From Bradyrhizobium prioriisuperbiae (GTDB lineage Bacteria > Pseudomonadota > Alphaproteobacteria > Rhizobiales > Xanthobacteraceae), in contig NZ_CP135921.1 in NCBI RefSeq assembly GCF_032397745.1, positions 3,956,501 through 4,020,500 of the forward strand: 64,000 nucleotides of DNA, given 5' to 3'. A model generated the notes under the pieces. The model was not told the DNA's origin, did not search any database, and saw nothing but the letters and a program-made list of their open reading frames with translations. The position numbers were made by a program, and so were the translations under genes. Shown piece after piece: positions 48,256 through 56,400 of the stretch. The stretch's first letter is position 1, and every line of letters starts with the position of its first letter.

Positions 48256-48666
48256 ATGAATGATTTAGCCGTTAATGACGACGATGCCGAGAATGTGGAT
48301 ATCCGCGCCGCGATCGAGCGGCACTGGAAGGCGATCGATGCCGGCCAGCTCGACGCGGCTCACAAGATCTATCGCGACAACGCCACCTTGGACTTTCCGC
48401 AGTCGGGTGAGCGCATCACGGGGCGAGACAATATCCGCGAGAGCCGTGCTGCCGAGCCGCATCATGCCTCGATCCAGATCCGCAGCATTGTCGGGCAGGG
48501 CGATCTGTGGGTCAGCGAGTGCACCACCACCTTCGACGGCGATCCGGAACTGGTCGTCAGCATGATGGAGTTCCGGGACGGCAAGGTGATCCACGAAACC
48601 CTGTATTTCGCCGAGCCGTTTGCCGCGCCGAAATGGCGGGCGAAATGGGTCGGCGACAAGGCCTGA
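48256..48666 (+). CDS. SnoaL-like/NTF2-like protein
   Basis: The 136-residue protein has the cone-shaped NTF2-like pattern: IRAAIERHWKAIDAGQLDAAH, DFPQSGERITGRDNI and MMEFRDGKVIHETLYFAEPF. CGGAGG at 48245-48250 supports ATG 48256. Members bind small hydrophobic ligands or isomerise/hydrolyse them; the actual role is unknown. It is directly downstream of the mobile cluster. Confidence 0.8.
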   Translation: MNDLAVNDDDAENVDIRAAIERHWKAIDAGQLDAAHKIYRDNATLDFPQSGERITGRDNIRESRAAEPHHASIQIRSIVGQGDLWVSECTTTFDGDPELVVSMMEFRDGKVIHETLYFAEPFAAPKWRAKWVGDKA

Positions 48667-48722
48667 ATCAGAGACCTTGCGGCGCGGTCTGCGAAACCGC
48701 TTTAACCCTTGTTTGAAGCTAT

Positions 48723-48739
48723 TTTAGAGTCGTTCCAAA
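48723..48739. promoter_or_regulatory. Irr-box-like site before bfd (TTTAGAGTCGTTCCAAA)
   Basis: Matches the iron control element pattern TTTAGAA-N3-TTCTAAA at 12 of 14 fixed bases. A weaker one lies at 48764-48780 (TTTGGAATAGCTTGAAA). Both are upstream of bfd, as expected for Irr control. Confidence 0.5.
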
Positions 48740-48859
48740 CTTAAAACGGCGGTTTTTAGCCAGTTTGGAATAGCTTGAAACAGCAGCTTTTCCTTTTGCA
48801 TCCGGGCGGGGGCTTCAATATCGAAAAGGGCAGCATCACAGCCGGATCTGTCTTCTTTC

Positions 48860-49138
48860 ATGATCGTTTGCTCCTGCAATGTCCTGACCGACGACGACGT
48901 ACGCTCAGCCATGAGTGGGTCGGGCGACCTGCCGCGCACTGCCCGGCAGGTGTATGGCTGTCTCGGCTGCAGCGCCCAGTGTGGCCGCTGCGCGCGAACC
49001 ATCCAGAAGATCATGAAGGATGCGCTGGGTGCCTGCGCCAAGGAATGTTGCTCGGGCTGCCCGCACAGCGGTGCTCATGCTCCCATCGAGCACATGAAAG
49101 CTGAGCTTGATCAGATGGTTATCGCGCTCCAGGCGTAA
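48860..49138 (+). CDS. bfd: Bacterioferritin-associated ferredoxin
   Basis: The 92-residue protein opens MIVCSCNVLTDDDVRSA and carries the four Cys ligands of the Bfd [2Fe-2S] cluster (C4 and C6 in CSC; CLGC and CGRC near residue 34-43). A Cys/His-rich tail (CCSGCPHSG) follows. Bfd reduces the ferric core of bacterioferritin to release iron. The bfr gene begins 154 bp later. Confidence 0.88.
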   Translation: MIVCSCNVLTDDDVRSAMSGSGDLPRTARQVYGCLGCSAQCGRCARTIQKIMKDALGACAKECCSGCPHSGAHAPIEHMKAELDQMVIALQA

Positions 49139-49230
49139 CTGTTTGCTTATCTCTCCAGCCGACCTATCCCCATGTCAGGAACAATCACGCGGGTTTGTGC
49201 GCGCGAGGCTTGCCGGCCTCTCCATTCTGA

Positions 49231-49247
49231 TTTAGAAGCATTCTAAA
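49231..49247. promoter_or_regulatory. Iron control element for Irr (TTTAGAAGCATTCTAAA)
   Basis: A perfect palindrome apart from its three-base centre, 45 bp before the bfr ATG. In Bradyrhizobium and other Rhizobiales the iron response regulator Irr binds this ICE motif and represses bfr when iron or haem is low. Confidence 0.8.
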
Positions 49248-49292
49248 TTGAATTCGGCGCCCCGTCAGCGCCGCGGATAAGGAACCGGCACC

Positions 49293-49775
49293 ATGAAGGG
49301 CGATCCCAAAGTCATCGATTTTCTCAACAAGGCGCTCCGCCATGAGCTGACGGCCGTGAACCAGTACTGGCTGCACTACCGCCTGCTGGAAAACTGGGGC
49401 CTCAAGGACCTCGCCAAGAAGTGGCGGGCGGAATCGATCGAGGAAATGCAGCACGCCGACAAGCTGATCGACCGGATCATCTTCCTGGACGGTTTCCCCA
49501 ACATGCAGGTGCTCGATCCCTTGCACATCGGCCAGGACGTCAAGGAAGTGCTGGATTGCGACCTGAAGGCCGAATACTCGGCCCGCGCGCTCTATGAAAA
49601 GGCGGCGACGCACTGCCATGCCGCCAAGGACTACGTCACCCGCGACATCTTCGAGAAACTGATGAAGGACGAGGAAAGCCACATCGACTTCCTCGAGACC
49701 CAGATCGAGCTGGTCAAACGGATCGGCGTCGAGCTGTACTCGCAGCATCACATCGGCGAACTCGACCACGACTGA
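49293..49775 (+). CDS. bfr: Bacterioferritin
   Basis: The 160-residue protein is a canonical bacterioferritin: [20 protein letters not shown], ferroxidase ligands (E18, E51, H54, E94, E127, H130 region) and haem ligand M52 in SIEEMQHAD. It forms the 24-subunit iron-storage shell with haem at subunit interfaces. Iron-dependent regulation by the ICE upstream is likely. A terminator follows. Confidence 0.95.
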   Translation: MKGDPKVIDFLNKALRHELTAVNQYWLHYRLLENWGLKDLAKKWRAESIEEMQHADKLIDRIIFLDGFPNMQVLDPLHIGQDVKEVLDCDLKAEYSARALYEKAATHCHAAKDYVTRDIFEKLMKDEESHIDFLETQIELVKRIGVELYSQHHIGELDHD

Positions 49776-49800
49776 GTTTGGATGGATACGGTTTGCGCGG

Positions 49801-49835
49801 AGCCCGGCTGGCAGAGTGTCAGCCGGGCTTTTTGT
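49801..49835 (+). terminator. Rho-independent terminator after bfr
   Basis: Stem AGCCCGGCTG/CAGCCGGGCT around GCAGAGTGT with a TTTTTG tail. Confidence 0.85.
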
Positions 49836-49891
49836 TGATCCTGCTTCTCATCCGAAAACATGACTCGAGCGAAAGCGGCTCATCACATTCA

Positions 49892-49977
49892 GCGTCATCA
49901 CCGGGCTTGACCCGGTGATCCAGCTTAAGAGCTTCTCCAAAGAAAGCTGGATTGCCGGGTCAAGCCCGGCAATGACG
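49892..49977. repeat. REP-like palindromic repeat
   Basis: GTCATCACCGGGCTTGACCC and a nearly complementary second copy ending GGCAATGACG face each other. Same family as at 54022 and 42138. Confidence 0.65.
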
Positions 49978-50009
49978 GTGTGGGGATGATATGCGGGATT
50001 TCAAAATCC

Positions 50010-50390
50010 TCACGCCGCATCCGCCGGCACAAAGCAGCTGATGATGATGTTGCCGCTGTGCTTGACGTACCAGACCACGGCCTCACCGACCGGGTTGCCG
50101 CCATCGCGGATGATGGCCTTGTCCGGCACCTGCATCCATTGGCCGTCGATCGGCACCCAGTAGTTGCCGCTGCGCACGTCGTATTCGGTGCGATGGCCGT
50201 CGGAAATATCGCAGCAGGGAACGCCGGTGGGACTGCGCACGCTCTTGAACCAGGAGCGGATGTTGTCGGGGACGTTTTCGAATTGTCCGCGATCGACCGC
50301 AAGGGATGTCGATGGCGGCGCTGCCGATAACACCATCAGTAAAGCAAGGCTGCCGAGCGGGGCCAGCCATCGTCTGCGTCGCGACACCAT
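50010..50390 (-). CDS. Secreted hypothetical protein with GVPCCDISDGH motif
   Basis: The 126-residue protein has a signal peptide (MVSRRRRWLAPLGSLALL) and a mature part with SPTGVPCCDISDGHRTEYDV and WVPIDGQWMQVPDKAII, a conserved pattern seen in unnamed Bradyrhizobiaceae periplasmic proteins. The paired Cys residues may form a disulfide or metal site. Function unknown. Start 50390 was chosen by the signal peptide; 50420 is the furthest upstream. Confidence 0.65.
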   Translation of the reverse strand: MVSRRRRWLAPLGSLALLMVLSAAPPSTSLAVDRGQFENVPDNIRSWFKSVRSPTGVPCCDISDGHRTEYDVRSGNYWVPIDGQWMQVPDKAIIRDGGNPVGEAVVWYVKHSGNIIISCFVPADAA

Positions 50391-50496
50391 CCGCGTTCCT
50401 CCACAGAACGCCGGCCGCACGAGGGCGAAGATATTGTTACTGACTAGCTACCTACGCACCGTCTTCGGCGCCTGACTCCGCAGTAAAACGTCCCTT

Positions 50497-50528
50497 AAAA
50501 GAGAACTTTCTCAAAAGAGAACTTTCTC
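50497..50528. repeat. 16-bp tandem repeat (AAAAGAGAACTTTCTC twice)
   Basis: Two perfect 16-base units, with a partial third (AAATAGAGAC) following. Each unit contains a GAGAA...TTCTC inverted repeat. The 50421-50682 gap has no other supported feature. Confidence 0.7.
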
Positions 50529-50682
50529 AAATAGAGACATCGCTTACGACGTCCGCCGAGGGCGATGATCGCGCCCGTGTGTTGCGGCGAATCTCAGTCA
50601 CAGAAGTGTAACGCAGATCGAGCGTTGGCGAAACGATGACTATCGATTACCAACGCGCCTGTGTAATTCGTCGGTGTTATGA

Positions 50683-52779
50683 TCACGCTTGCGCGCGTCC
50701 CGTCACCCACAGAGCGAAGGCATAAGCCAGCGCGACTTCATCCAGTCGATTGAAACGGCCGGATGCGCCGCCATGGCCGGCGTCCATGTTGGTGCGCAGC
50801 AGCACCGGGCCGCCGCCGGTCATGCTGGCGCGCAGCCGCGCAATCCATTTCGCCGGCTCCCAATAGGTCACGCGCGGGTCGGTCAGCCCGCCCATTGCCA
50901 GGATGGCGGGATAGGTCGTCGCGGCAACGTTGTCGTAGGGCGAATAGGACAGGATGGTACGGAAGGCCTTTTCGTCGGCGATCGGATTGCCCCACTCCGG
51001 CCATTCCGGTGGCGTCAGCGGCAGGGTGTCGTCGAGCATGGTGTTCAGCACGTCGACGAACGGCACCTCGGCCACGATGCCGGCGAACAGTTCGCCGGCG
51101 CGGTTGGCGACGGCGCCCATCAGCATGCCGCCGGCGCTGCCGCCGTGGCCGACGATCTTCTTCGCCGAGGTATAGTTCGCGGCGATCAGGGCGCGGCCCG
51201 CGGCTGCGAAATCATCGAAGGTGTTGGTCTTCAACTCGCGCTTGCCGTCGAGATACCATTGCCAGCCCTTGTCGGAGCCACCACGGATATGTGCGATGGC
51301 ATAGACAAGGCCGCGGTCGACCAGCGACAGCCGGTTGGCGGAAAACGAGGCCGGAATGGCGTGGCCATAGGAGCCGTAGCCATAGAGCAGCAGCGGCGCC
51401 TGGCCGTCGCGCACGAGATCGCGGCGATGCAGGATCGACACCGGCACCTCCGCGCCGTCCTGCGCGGTCGCCATGATGCGGGTGGTGACATAGTCGGCCG
51501 GATCGTGGCCGGAGGGGATGTCCTGGCGTTTGCGCAAGCTACGCTCACGCGTCACCATGTCGTAGTCGAACACCTCCGAGGGCGTCGTCATCGACGAATA
51601 GCCGAAGCGCAGATTGGTGGTGTCGAATTCGTAGCCGCCCATGGTGTCGAGCGAATAGGCCGCCTCGTCGAAGGCGATGGCATGTTCGTCGCCGCCAGCG
51701 AGATCGCGGATGACGATCGACGGCAGCGCGTTCCGGCGCTCCAGCCGGACCAGATGGCCGGCATAGAGTTCGATGTCGAGCACGTAGACGCCCACGCGAT
51801 GTGGAACGAGATCGCGCCAGTTGGCGCGCTCGGGGCTTGCGAGCGGCGCGGTCACGATCTTGAAGTCGATGGCGTTGTCGGCATTGGTGAGGAAGAACAG
51901 CTCGTCGCCGCGGTCGGCCAGCGAATATTGCACGCCGTCCTCGCGCGCCGCGACCAGGCGCGGCTGTGCGTCGGGGACGCTGAGATCGATCAAGCGCTGC
52001 TCGGAGGTTTCGTGGTCGCCGCCGGCGATGACACAGAAGCGGCCGCTGGCGCTCTCATGCAGATGGGTGAACCAGCCGGAATCCTGTTCCTCATAGACTA
52101 GAGCGTCGTCCGCCTGGGCGGTGCCGAGGCGATGGCGATAGACCTGCATCGGGCGATGGTTGTCGTCGAGTTTGACATAATAGAAGGCTTTGGAATCCGC
52201 GGCCCACACCACGCCGCCGTCGGTGTCCTCGACGATGTCGTCGAGATCTTGGCCGGTCGCCCAGTCGCGGACGCGGATGGTGAAATATTCCGAACCCTTG
52301 ATGTCCGCGCTCCAGGCCTCCAGCGCGTGATCCGGCGAATGCCGTGCGCCGCCGAACTGGAAGAATTTGGATTGTGCGGCAAGCGCGTCGCCATCAAGGA
52401 TGACATGGCCGTCGCCGCCTGCGCGCGGCTCACGCGCGAACAGCGGATGCTGGCCGCCGTCGCGGAATTTGCGGAAGTAGGCGAACGGTCCATCGGGGGA
52501 GGGGACGGTGGAATCGTCCTCCTTGATGCGCCCCCGCATCTCCGCCACCAGGGTCTTCTGCAGGGCGGATGTCGTGCCGAGCAGGCTCTCGGCATAGGCG
52601 TTCTCCGCTTCGAGATAACCGCGGATATCAGGCGCGAGCACGGTGGGATCCTGCAGCACCTTCTGCCAGTTGGCATCCTTCAGCCACGCATAGTCGTCGC
52701 TCACGCTGATGCCGTGATGGACCACGGTGTGGGGGCGTCGCTCGGCGAGGGGCGGGGTGAGGGAGGGTGTATCGGGCAT
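50683..52779 (-). CDS. ptrB: Oligopeptidase B (S9A serine peptidase)
   Basis: The 698-residue protein has an N-terminal propeller (DDYAWLKDANWQKVL) and a C-terminal alpha/beta hydrolase with catalytic Ser in GHGGSAGGMLMG, Asp in GGLTDPRVTYWEP and His in GHGGASGRF. It cleaves peptides after basic residues in the cytoplasm. ATG 52779 has the start MPDTPSLTPPLAERRPHTV typical of the family. Upstream lies a palindromic repeat and cinA in the same direction. Confidence 0.92.
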   Translation of the reverse strand: MPDTPSLTPPLAERRPHTVVHHGISVSDDYAWLKDANWQKVLQDPTVLAPDIRGYLEAENAYAESLLGTTSALQKTLVAEMRGRIKEDDSTVPSPDGPFAYFRKFRDGGQHPLFAREPRAGGDGHVILDGDALAAQSKFFQFGGARHSPDHALEAWSADIKGSEYFTIRVRDWATGQDLDDIVEDTDGGVVWAADSKAFYYVKLDDNHRPMQVYRHRLGTAQADDALVYEEQDSGWFTHLHESASGRFCVIAGGDHETSEQRLIDLSVPDAQPRLVAAREDGVQYSLADRGDELFFLTNADNAIDFKIVTAPLASPERANWRDLVPHRVGVYVLDIELYAGHLVRLERRNALPSIVIRDLAGGDEHAIAFDEAAYSLDTMGGYEFDTTNLRFGYSSMTTPSEVFDYDMVTRERSLRKRQDIPSGHDPADYVTTRIMATAQDGAEVPVSILHRRDLVRDGQAPLLLYGYGSYGHAIPASFSANRLSLVDRGLVYAIAHIRGGSDKGWQWYLDGKRELKTNTFDDFAAAGRALIAANYTSAKKIVGHGGSAGGMLMGAVANRAGELFAGIVAEVPFVDVLNTMLDDTLPLTPPEWPEWGNPIADEKAFRTILSYSPYDNVAATTYPAILAMGGLTDPRVTYWEPAKWIARLRASMTGGGPVLLRTNMDAGHGGASGRFNRLDEVALAYAFALWVTGRAQA

Positions 52780-52867
52780 GGGGATCCAGGTTCCGTGGAA
52801 TTCGTTGAAGGCACATATAAGCGGCGCAGCAGCACTTCGCATCGCGCGATGGCGAGAAATTTCCACG

Positions 52868-52957
52868 TGTAGCCCGGATGAGCGGAGCGATATCCGGGGT
52901 GACCTCGGTGGGAAAATCCCGGATGTCGCTTCGCTCATCCGGGCTACGGACTGTCAG
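52868..52957. repeat. REP-like palindrome (GTAGCCCGGATGAGCG...)
   Basis: GTAGCCCGGATGAGCGGAGC faces its complement ending GCTCATCCGGGCTAC, about 90 bp in total. Similar to the unit at 21561. Confidence 0.7.
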
Positions 52958-52962
52958 CTTCG

Positions 52963-53466
52963 TCAGCGCGGCGCCCCGATTACATCCGCAAACTGCTCGA
53001 GCGCCCGCAGCGCGAAGGTGCGCATGTTGGCCTGTCGGTCGGCGCTGCCGGTCTCGATGGTCATGACCCGCTCGCCAAGTTGTCCTTCAGGACCGCCCAC
53101 CACCGCGGTGCAGGAATGTCCGGCGGCGTCGCCATAGCGGTTGCCGGTCGGGCCGGTGGCGCCGGTTTCACTCAGGCCCCAGGTGCTGCCGAGCAGATCC
53201 CTTGTCTTGCGCGCCAGCAGCAGGGCATAGGGCTCGCTCGCGGCGCGGATGCCCTCCATCTCCTCCTTGGTGATGTTGACCAGGGCGGCGCGGGCGCGCG
53301 GCGTATAGATCACGCCGCCGCCGCGGAAATACGCCGAGGCGCCTGATACCGCGAGCAGGGCCGCCGAAATCAGCCCGCCGGTGGAGGATTCGCCGACGCC
53401 AACGGTTTCACCGCGCTCGATCAGCCGCGCGGCAATGGTCTCTGCAAGAGGGATCAGCGTCTGCAT
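52963..53466 (-). CDS. CinA family protein (nicotinamide-nucleotide amidase domain)
   Basis: The 167-residue protein is the C-terminal CinA domain alone: GVGESSTGGLISAALLAVSGAS, ALLLARKTRDLLGSTWGLSETGATGPTGNRYG. It deamidates nicotinamide mononucleotide in NAD recycling. The start at 53466 gives MQTLIPLAETIAARL, the usual beginning. Confidence 0.85.
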   Translation of the reverse strand: MQTLIPLAETIAARLIERGETVGVGESSTGGLISAALLAVSGASAYFRGGGVIYTPRARAALVNITKEEMEGIRAASEPYALLLARKTRDLLGSTWGLSETGATGPTGNRYGDAAGHSCTAVVGGPEGQLGERVMTIETGSADRQANMRTFALRALEQFADVIGAPR

Positions 53467-53566
53467 TGGTTTGTCTCCTCGACCCAGTGTCTCGAATTCG
53501 AAATTCCACCCGTCGCGATTGGATGCTATCAAGCGGCGCTCAATAAGAGAACACGGAGACCAACCG

Positions 53567-53962
53567 ATGCCCGATACGGCCCCGAAGATCAAATGGGACC
53601 ACATTCACCTGCGCACGCCGGATGTAGAGGCGACGGCACAATGGTTTGAAACCATGCTGGGCGCGGAGATCATCCGCTCTCCCAGCCGCACCGATCTGAA
53701 GCTTGGTGGTGGAATGATCTTTCTTGCGCCGGTGGCCTCGGGCGACGGCGTCAATCCGCCGCCGGTGACGCCGCACCAGGGCCTCGATCATTTCGGGCTC
53801 GCGGTGGTGGATATCGACGATGTGGCGGCCGGCCTGAAGGCGAAGGGCGTCACCTTCACCGCGGAGCCCTACAACATCCGTCCGGGCATCCGCATCTGCT
53901 TCATCCGCGGACCGCAGGGGATTTCGATCGAGTTGCTGGAGCGGGATGCGAAGTATAAGTGA
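53567..53962 (+). CDS. VOC superfamily (glyoxalase-like) protein
   Basis: The 131-residue protein begins MPDTAPKIKWDHIHLRTPDV, with metal-ligand candidates H13 (or H15), H73 and E125 of the two VOC modules. It is divergent from cinA. The reaction is unknown. Confidence 0.82.
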   Translation: MPDTAPKIKWDHIHLRTPDVEATAQWFETMLGAEIIRSPSRTDLKLGGGMIFLAPVASGDGVNPPPVTPHQGLDHFGLAVVDIDDVAAGLKAKGVTFTAEPYNIRPGIRICFIRGPQGISIELLERDAKYK

Positions 53963-54021
53963 GGGGTGACGACGATCGTTGCTTGCAAGCGTTATCGGCG
54001 AATGCCTTTCGGTATCGACTC

Positions 54022-54123
54022 CGTCATTGCCGGGCTTGACCCGGCAATCCAGCTTTTTTCGACAGAGTCATAGCGCGAATTGAAGGCTTAAGCTGGATCC
54101 GCGGGTCAAGCCCGCGGATGACG
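54022..54123. repeat. REP-like palindromic repeat
   Basis: CGTCATTGCCGGGCTTGACC faces a copy ending GCGGGTCAAGCCCGCGGATGACG-like sequence (two 20-base halves). Same class as 49892. Confidence 0.65.
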
Positions 54124-54141
54124 CTGAATATGACGAAGCGC

Positions 54142-54771
54142 TCACTTGTCCTTCTTGTGCTTCCGCTTTTTCTTCTTGCCGTGACGCTCGTCATCATCGT
54201 CCTCGGCGTCATCCTCGTCGTCTTCGTGCAAGGCGGCTTCGGCCTCCGCCAGCGCCGCGCGCTCGGCTTCTTCGCGCTCGCGGGCCTCGCGTTCCACGGC
54301 TTCACGCTCGTCGCGTTCCCGCTGTTCCTCGGCCTTGCGGTAGGCGTCCCACTCCTTGAAGAGGAGATGCAGCCAGGGGATGATCTGCTCGACCGGCGGC
54401 AGCGTGCCGGCGGGGCCCTGCGGACCCGCCTCGCCACGTAGGCCGCGCTCACCTTGCGGGCCGGCTGCCCCCGGCGCGCCATTCGGTCCGGGCTTGCCGT
54501 CCTTGCCATCTTTTCCGGCCGCGCCTGGCTTGCCGGCGGCGCCTTGCGGGCCGGCTTCGCCGCGTTTGCCCAGGGGGCCGGGCGCGCCCTGAGCTCCCGC
54601 CTTGCCTTGCGGGCCTTCCTTGCCGCGCACGCCGTCGGGGCCACGCTTGCCGATATGACCTTGCGGACCGGGCTTGCCCGGCGAACCGGCATTTCCGGGC
54701 GGGCCCTTCGGCCCGGGTTTGCCCTGCGGGCCGGCTCGGCCTGCGCGCCCTGTGATGTCGTCGTCTGCCAT
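54142..54771 (-). CDS. Collagen-like Gly-X-Y repeat protein
   Basis: The 209-residue protein has an N-terminal MADDDITGR, then about 110 residues of almost uninterrupted G-X-Y triplets ([19 protein letters not shown]...). The C-terminal part has a hydrophobic [21 protein letters not shown], a charged [17 protein letters not shown] helix and a polyacidic then Lys-rich tail. It has no signal peptide. Bacterial collagen-like proteins form triple helices; the location and role here are unknown. Confidence 0.85.
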   Translation of the reverse strand: MADDDITGRAGRAGPQGKPGPKGPPGNAGSPGKPGPQGHIGKRGPDGVRGKEGPQGKAGAQGAPGPLGKRGEAGPQGAAGKPGAAGKDGKDGKPGPNGAPGAAGPQGERGLRGEAGPQGPAGTLPPVEQIIPWLHLLFKEWDAYRKAEEQRERDEREAVEREAREREEAERAALAEAEAALHEDDEDDAEDDDDERHGKKKKRKHKKDK

Positions 54772-54901
54772 GTCTCACCTCCGCACGGTGTGGATGGGGT
54801 CTCTTATCAGAGGGACTATGACGGGTTCAATTCAGGCTGTGGCCGCAAGTGGGGACAACAGCCGAAGACCGCGCCATATCAATGCACTTTCCTGCCACGA
54901 A

Positions 54902-55324
54902 TTATCGCCGCCACGGCCAGTTGATGACGCCTGCGCCGTACAGGGCCCACCAGGCGATCACCGGCTGCAACGCGATTCGCGGCCCATGATAAAGCCAGCT
55001 GTTGGTGATGTAAGGCAGGTCGATGCCGTCGACCGCGTGCTTGATGTTGGCCGGCCAGACACAGACGGCGTAGACCGCCATGGCGATGCCGGCCCAGGAG
55101 CGCAACGTTCCGGTGACGAGCGCCGCGGAGGCGGCGATCTCGAACAGGCCGGTGAGGAAAATCACCTGCGGCGCGAACGGCACCCATGACGGCGTGATCG
55201 ACAGCAGTTTGTCCGGCGCGACCAGATGGGCGATGGCCGCGGCCGTATAAAATGCCGCGATGATCCAGCGCATTATTGCGCGCGCACGATCAGAGGATGG
55301 TGCGGGGTCCGACGTTGCGGCCAT
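54902..55324 (-). CDS. DoxX family membrane protein
   Basis: The 140-residue protein has four hydrophobic segments and the family pattern ILRWIIAAFYTAAAIAHLVAP-like opening (here IMRWIIAAFYTAAAIAHLV), VIFLTGLFEIAASAALV and AVYAVCVWPANIKHAV. It is an inner-membrane protein of uncertain function. It lies 9 bp after the PPOX-family gene in the same direction, so they likely share a transcript. Confidence 0.85.
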   Translation of the reverse strand: MAATSDPAPSSDRARAIMRWIIAAFYTAAAIAHLVAPDKLLSITPSWVPFAPQVIFLTGLFEIAASAALVTGTLRSWAGIAMAVYAVCVWPANIKHAVDGIDLPYITNSWLYHGPRIALQPVIAWWALYGAGVINWPWRR

Positions 55325-55333
55325 CGTTGGCGA

Positions 55334-55954
55334 TCAGAGCTGCGTCTTGTAACGCGCCTCGACCTCGGCCTGCGGCTCCGGCGCGCCAAGCGAGGTCTGG
55401 GCGTGGATGACTTCGGCGATGCTGGGATAAACGGCGCGTTCGACCCGGCTGTCCGGCGACCAGAGTTTCGAGCGCATCAGCGCCTTGCCACAATGCAGAT
55501 AAGCCTCGCGCACGGCGACGCGCAGCACCGCGCGCGGCAATTTGCCGAACTCCTCCATCGCCGCCAGCAGCTTCGGCTCTGCCGACACGGTGCCGTGGCC
55601 GCCGACCCGCAGCGTCTCGTCGATGCCGGGGACAAAGAAGATCAGTTGCACATAGCCGCTGCCGGCAAGGATGTTCTTGAAGCTGTCGATCCGGTTGTTG
55701 CCGGCGCGGTCGGGCATCAACAGTTCATGCTCGCCGTTGACATGGACGAAGCCCACGCCGCCGCCGCGCGGCGAGGCATCGACGGTGCCATCGGGGCCGC
55801 TGGTGGCGAGCACGCAGAACGGCGACATGGCGATGAACTTCGCGGCGTGCTCGTCGATGGCCGGGCGCTGCTTGGCGATCACCCGCTCGGTCGGTGGTGG
55901 ATAGATCTTGGCGAGATCGGACGTGGCGAGGTCAGGCATGGCGAGGTCGGTCAT
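55334..55954 (-). CDS. Pyridoxamine 5'-phosphate oxidase-family FMN-binding protein
   Basis: The 206-residue protein has the split-barrel pattern: FCVLATSGPDGTVDASPRGG, LLMPDRAGNNRIDSFKNIL, and a C-terminal KLWSPDSRVERAVYP. These match PPOX-type FMN flavoproteins of the MSMEG_1061 type. It would reduce or oxidise an unknown substrate with FMN. ATG 55954 is preceded by GGAGCG. Confidence 0.8.
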   Translation of the reverse strand: MTDLAMPDLATSDLAKIYPPPTERVIAKQRPAIDEHAAKFIAMSPFCVLATSGPDGTVDASPRGGGVGFVHVNGEHELLMPDRAGNNRIDSFKNILAGSGYVQLIFFVPGIDETLRVGGHGTVSAEPKLLAAMEEFGKLPRAVLRVAVREAYLHCGKALMRSKLWSPDSRVERAVYPSIAEVIHAQTSLGAPEPQAEVEARYKTQL

Positions 55955-56118
55955 ATGCGCTCCGCGAAGCGGGTTGGCTTGCACGGAGGGTAGCATCGGA
56001 ACCGGAGGGCGCAAGAGGCGCATGTGCGCGGAAGAGGCGACAGCATGCGCGGAGCCCGAGTTGCGAGGCCATCCGGGCCTGATTATGTTGCCTGGAACGA
56101 TCAATGCAGGAGGCGCCG

Positions 56119-56385
56119 ATGTGCCGGAACATCAAGACCCTGTTTAATTTCGAGCCTCCCGCGACACGGGAGGAGATCCACGCCTCGGCGCTGCAGTTCG
56201 TGCGCAAGCTGTCCGGCTTCAACAAGCCCTCGCAGGAGAATACCGAGGCGTTCAACCGCGCCATCATCGAGGTCAGCGACGCCGCGCGGCGGCTGCTGAA
56301 TTCGCTGCACACCCAGGCGCCGGCCAGGGATCGCGAGGTCGAGGCGGAGAAGGCAAGGGAACGGTCGCGGGCGAGGTTTGGGTGA
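56119..56385 (+). CDS. DUF2277 family protein
   Basis: The 88-residue protein starts MCRNIKTLFNFEPPATREEIHA, the family's invariant opening, and has a Cys at residue 2. The tail is charged and helical. AGGAGG precedes ATG 56119. Function unknown. Confidence 0.82.
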   Translation: MCRNIKTLFNFEPPATREEIHASALQFVRKLSGFNKPSQENTEAFNRAIIEVSDAARRLLNSLHTQAPARDREVEAEKARERSRARFG

Positions 56386-56400
56386 GCCGGCGCGATGTCG

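Noticed and set aside
49892..54123. Possible CRISPR repeats among the intergenic palindromes
   Set aside because: The repeats are single or paired REP elements, without regular spacing and spacers, and there are no cas genes.
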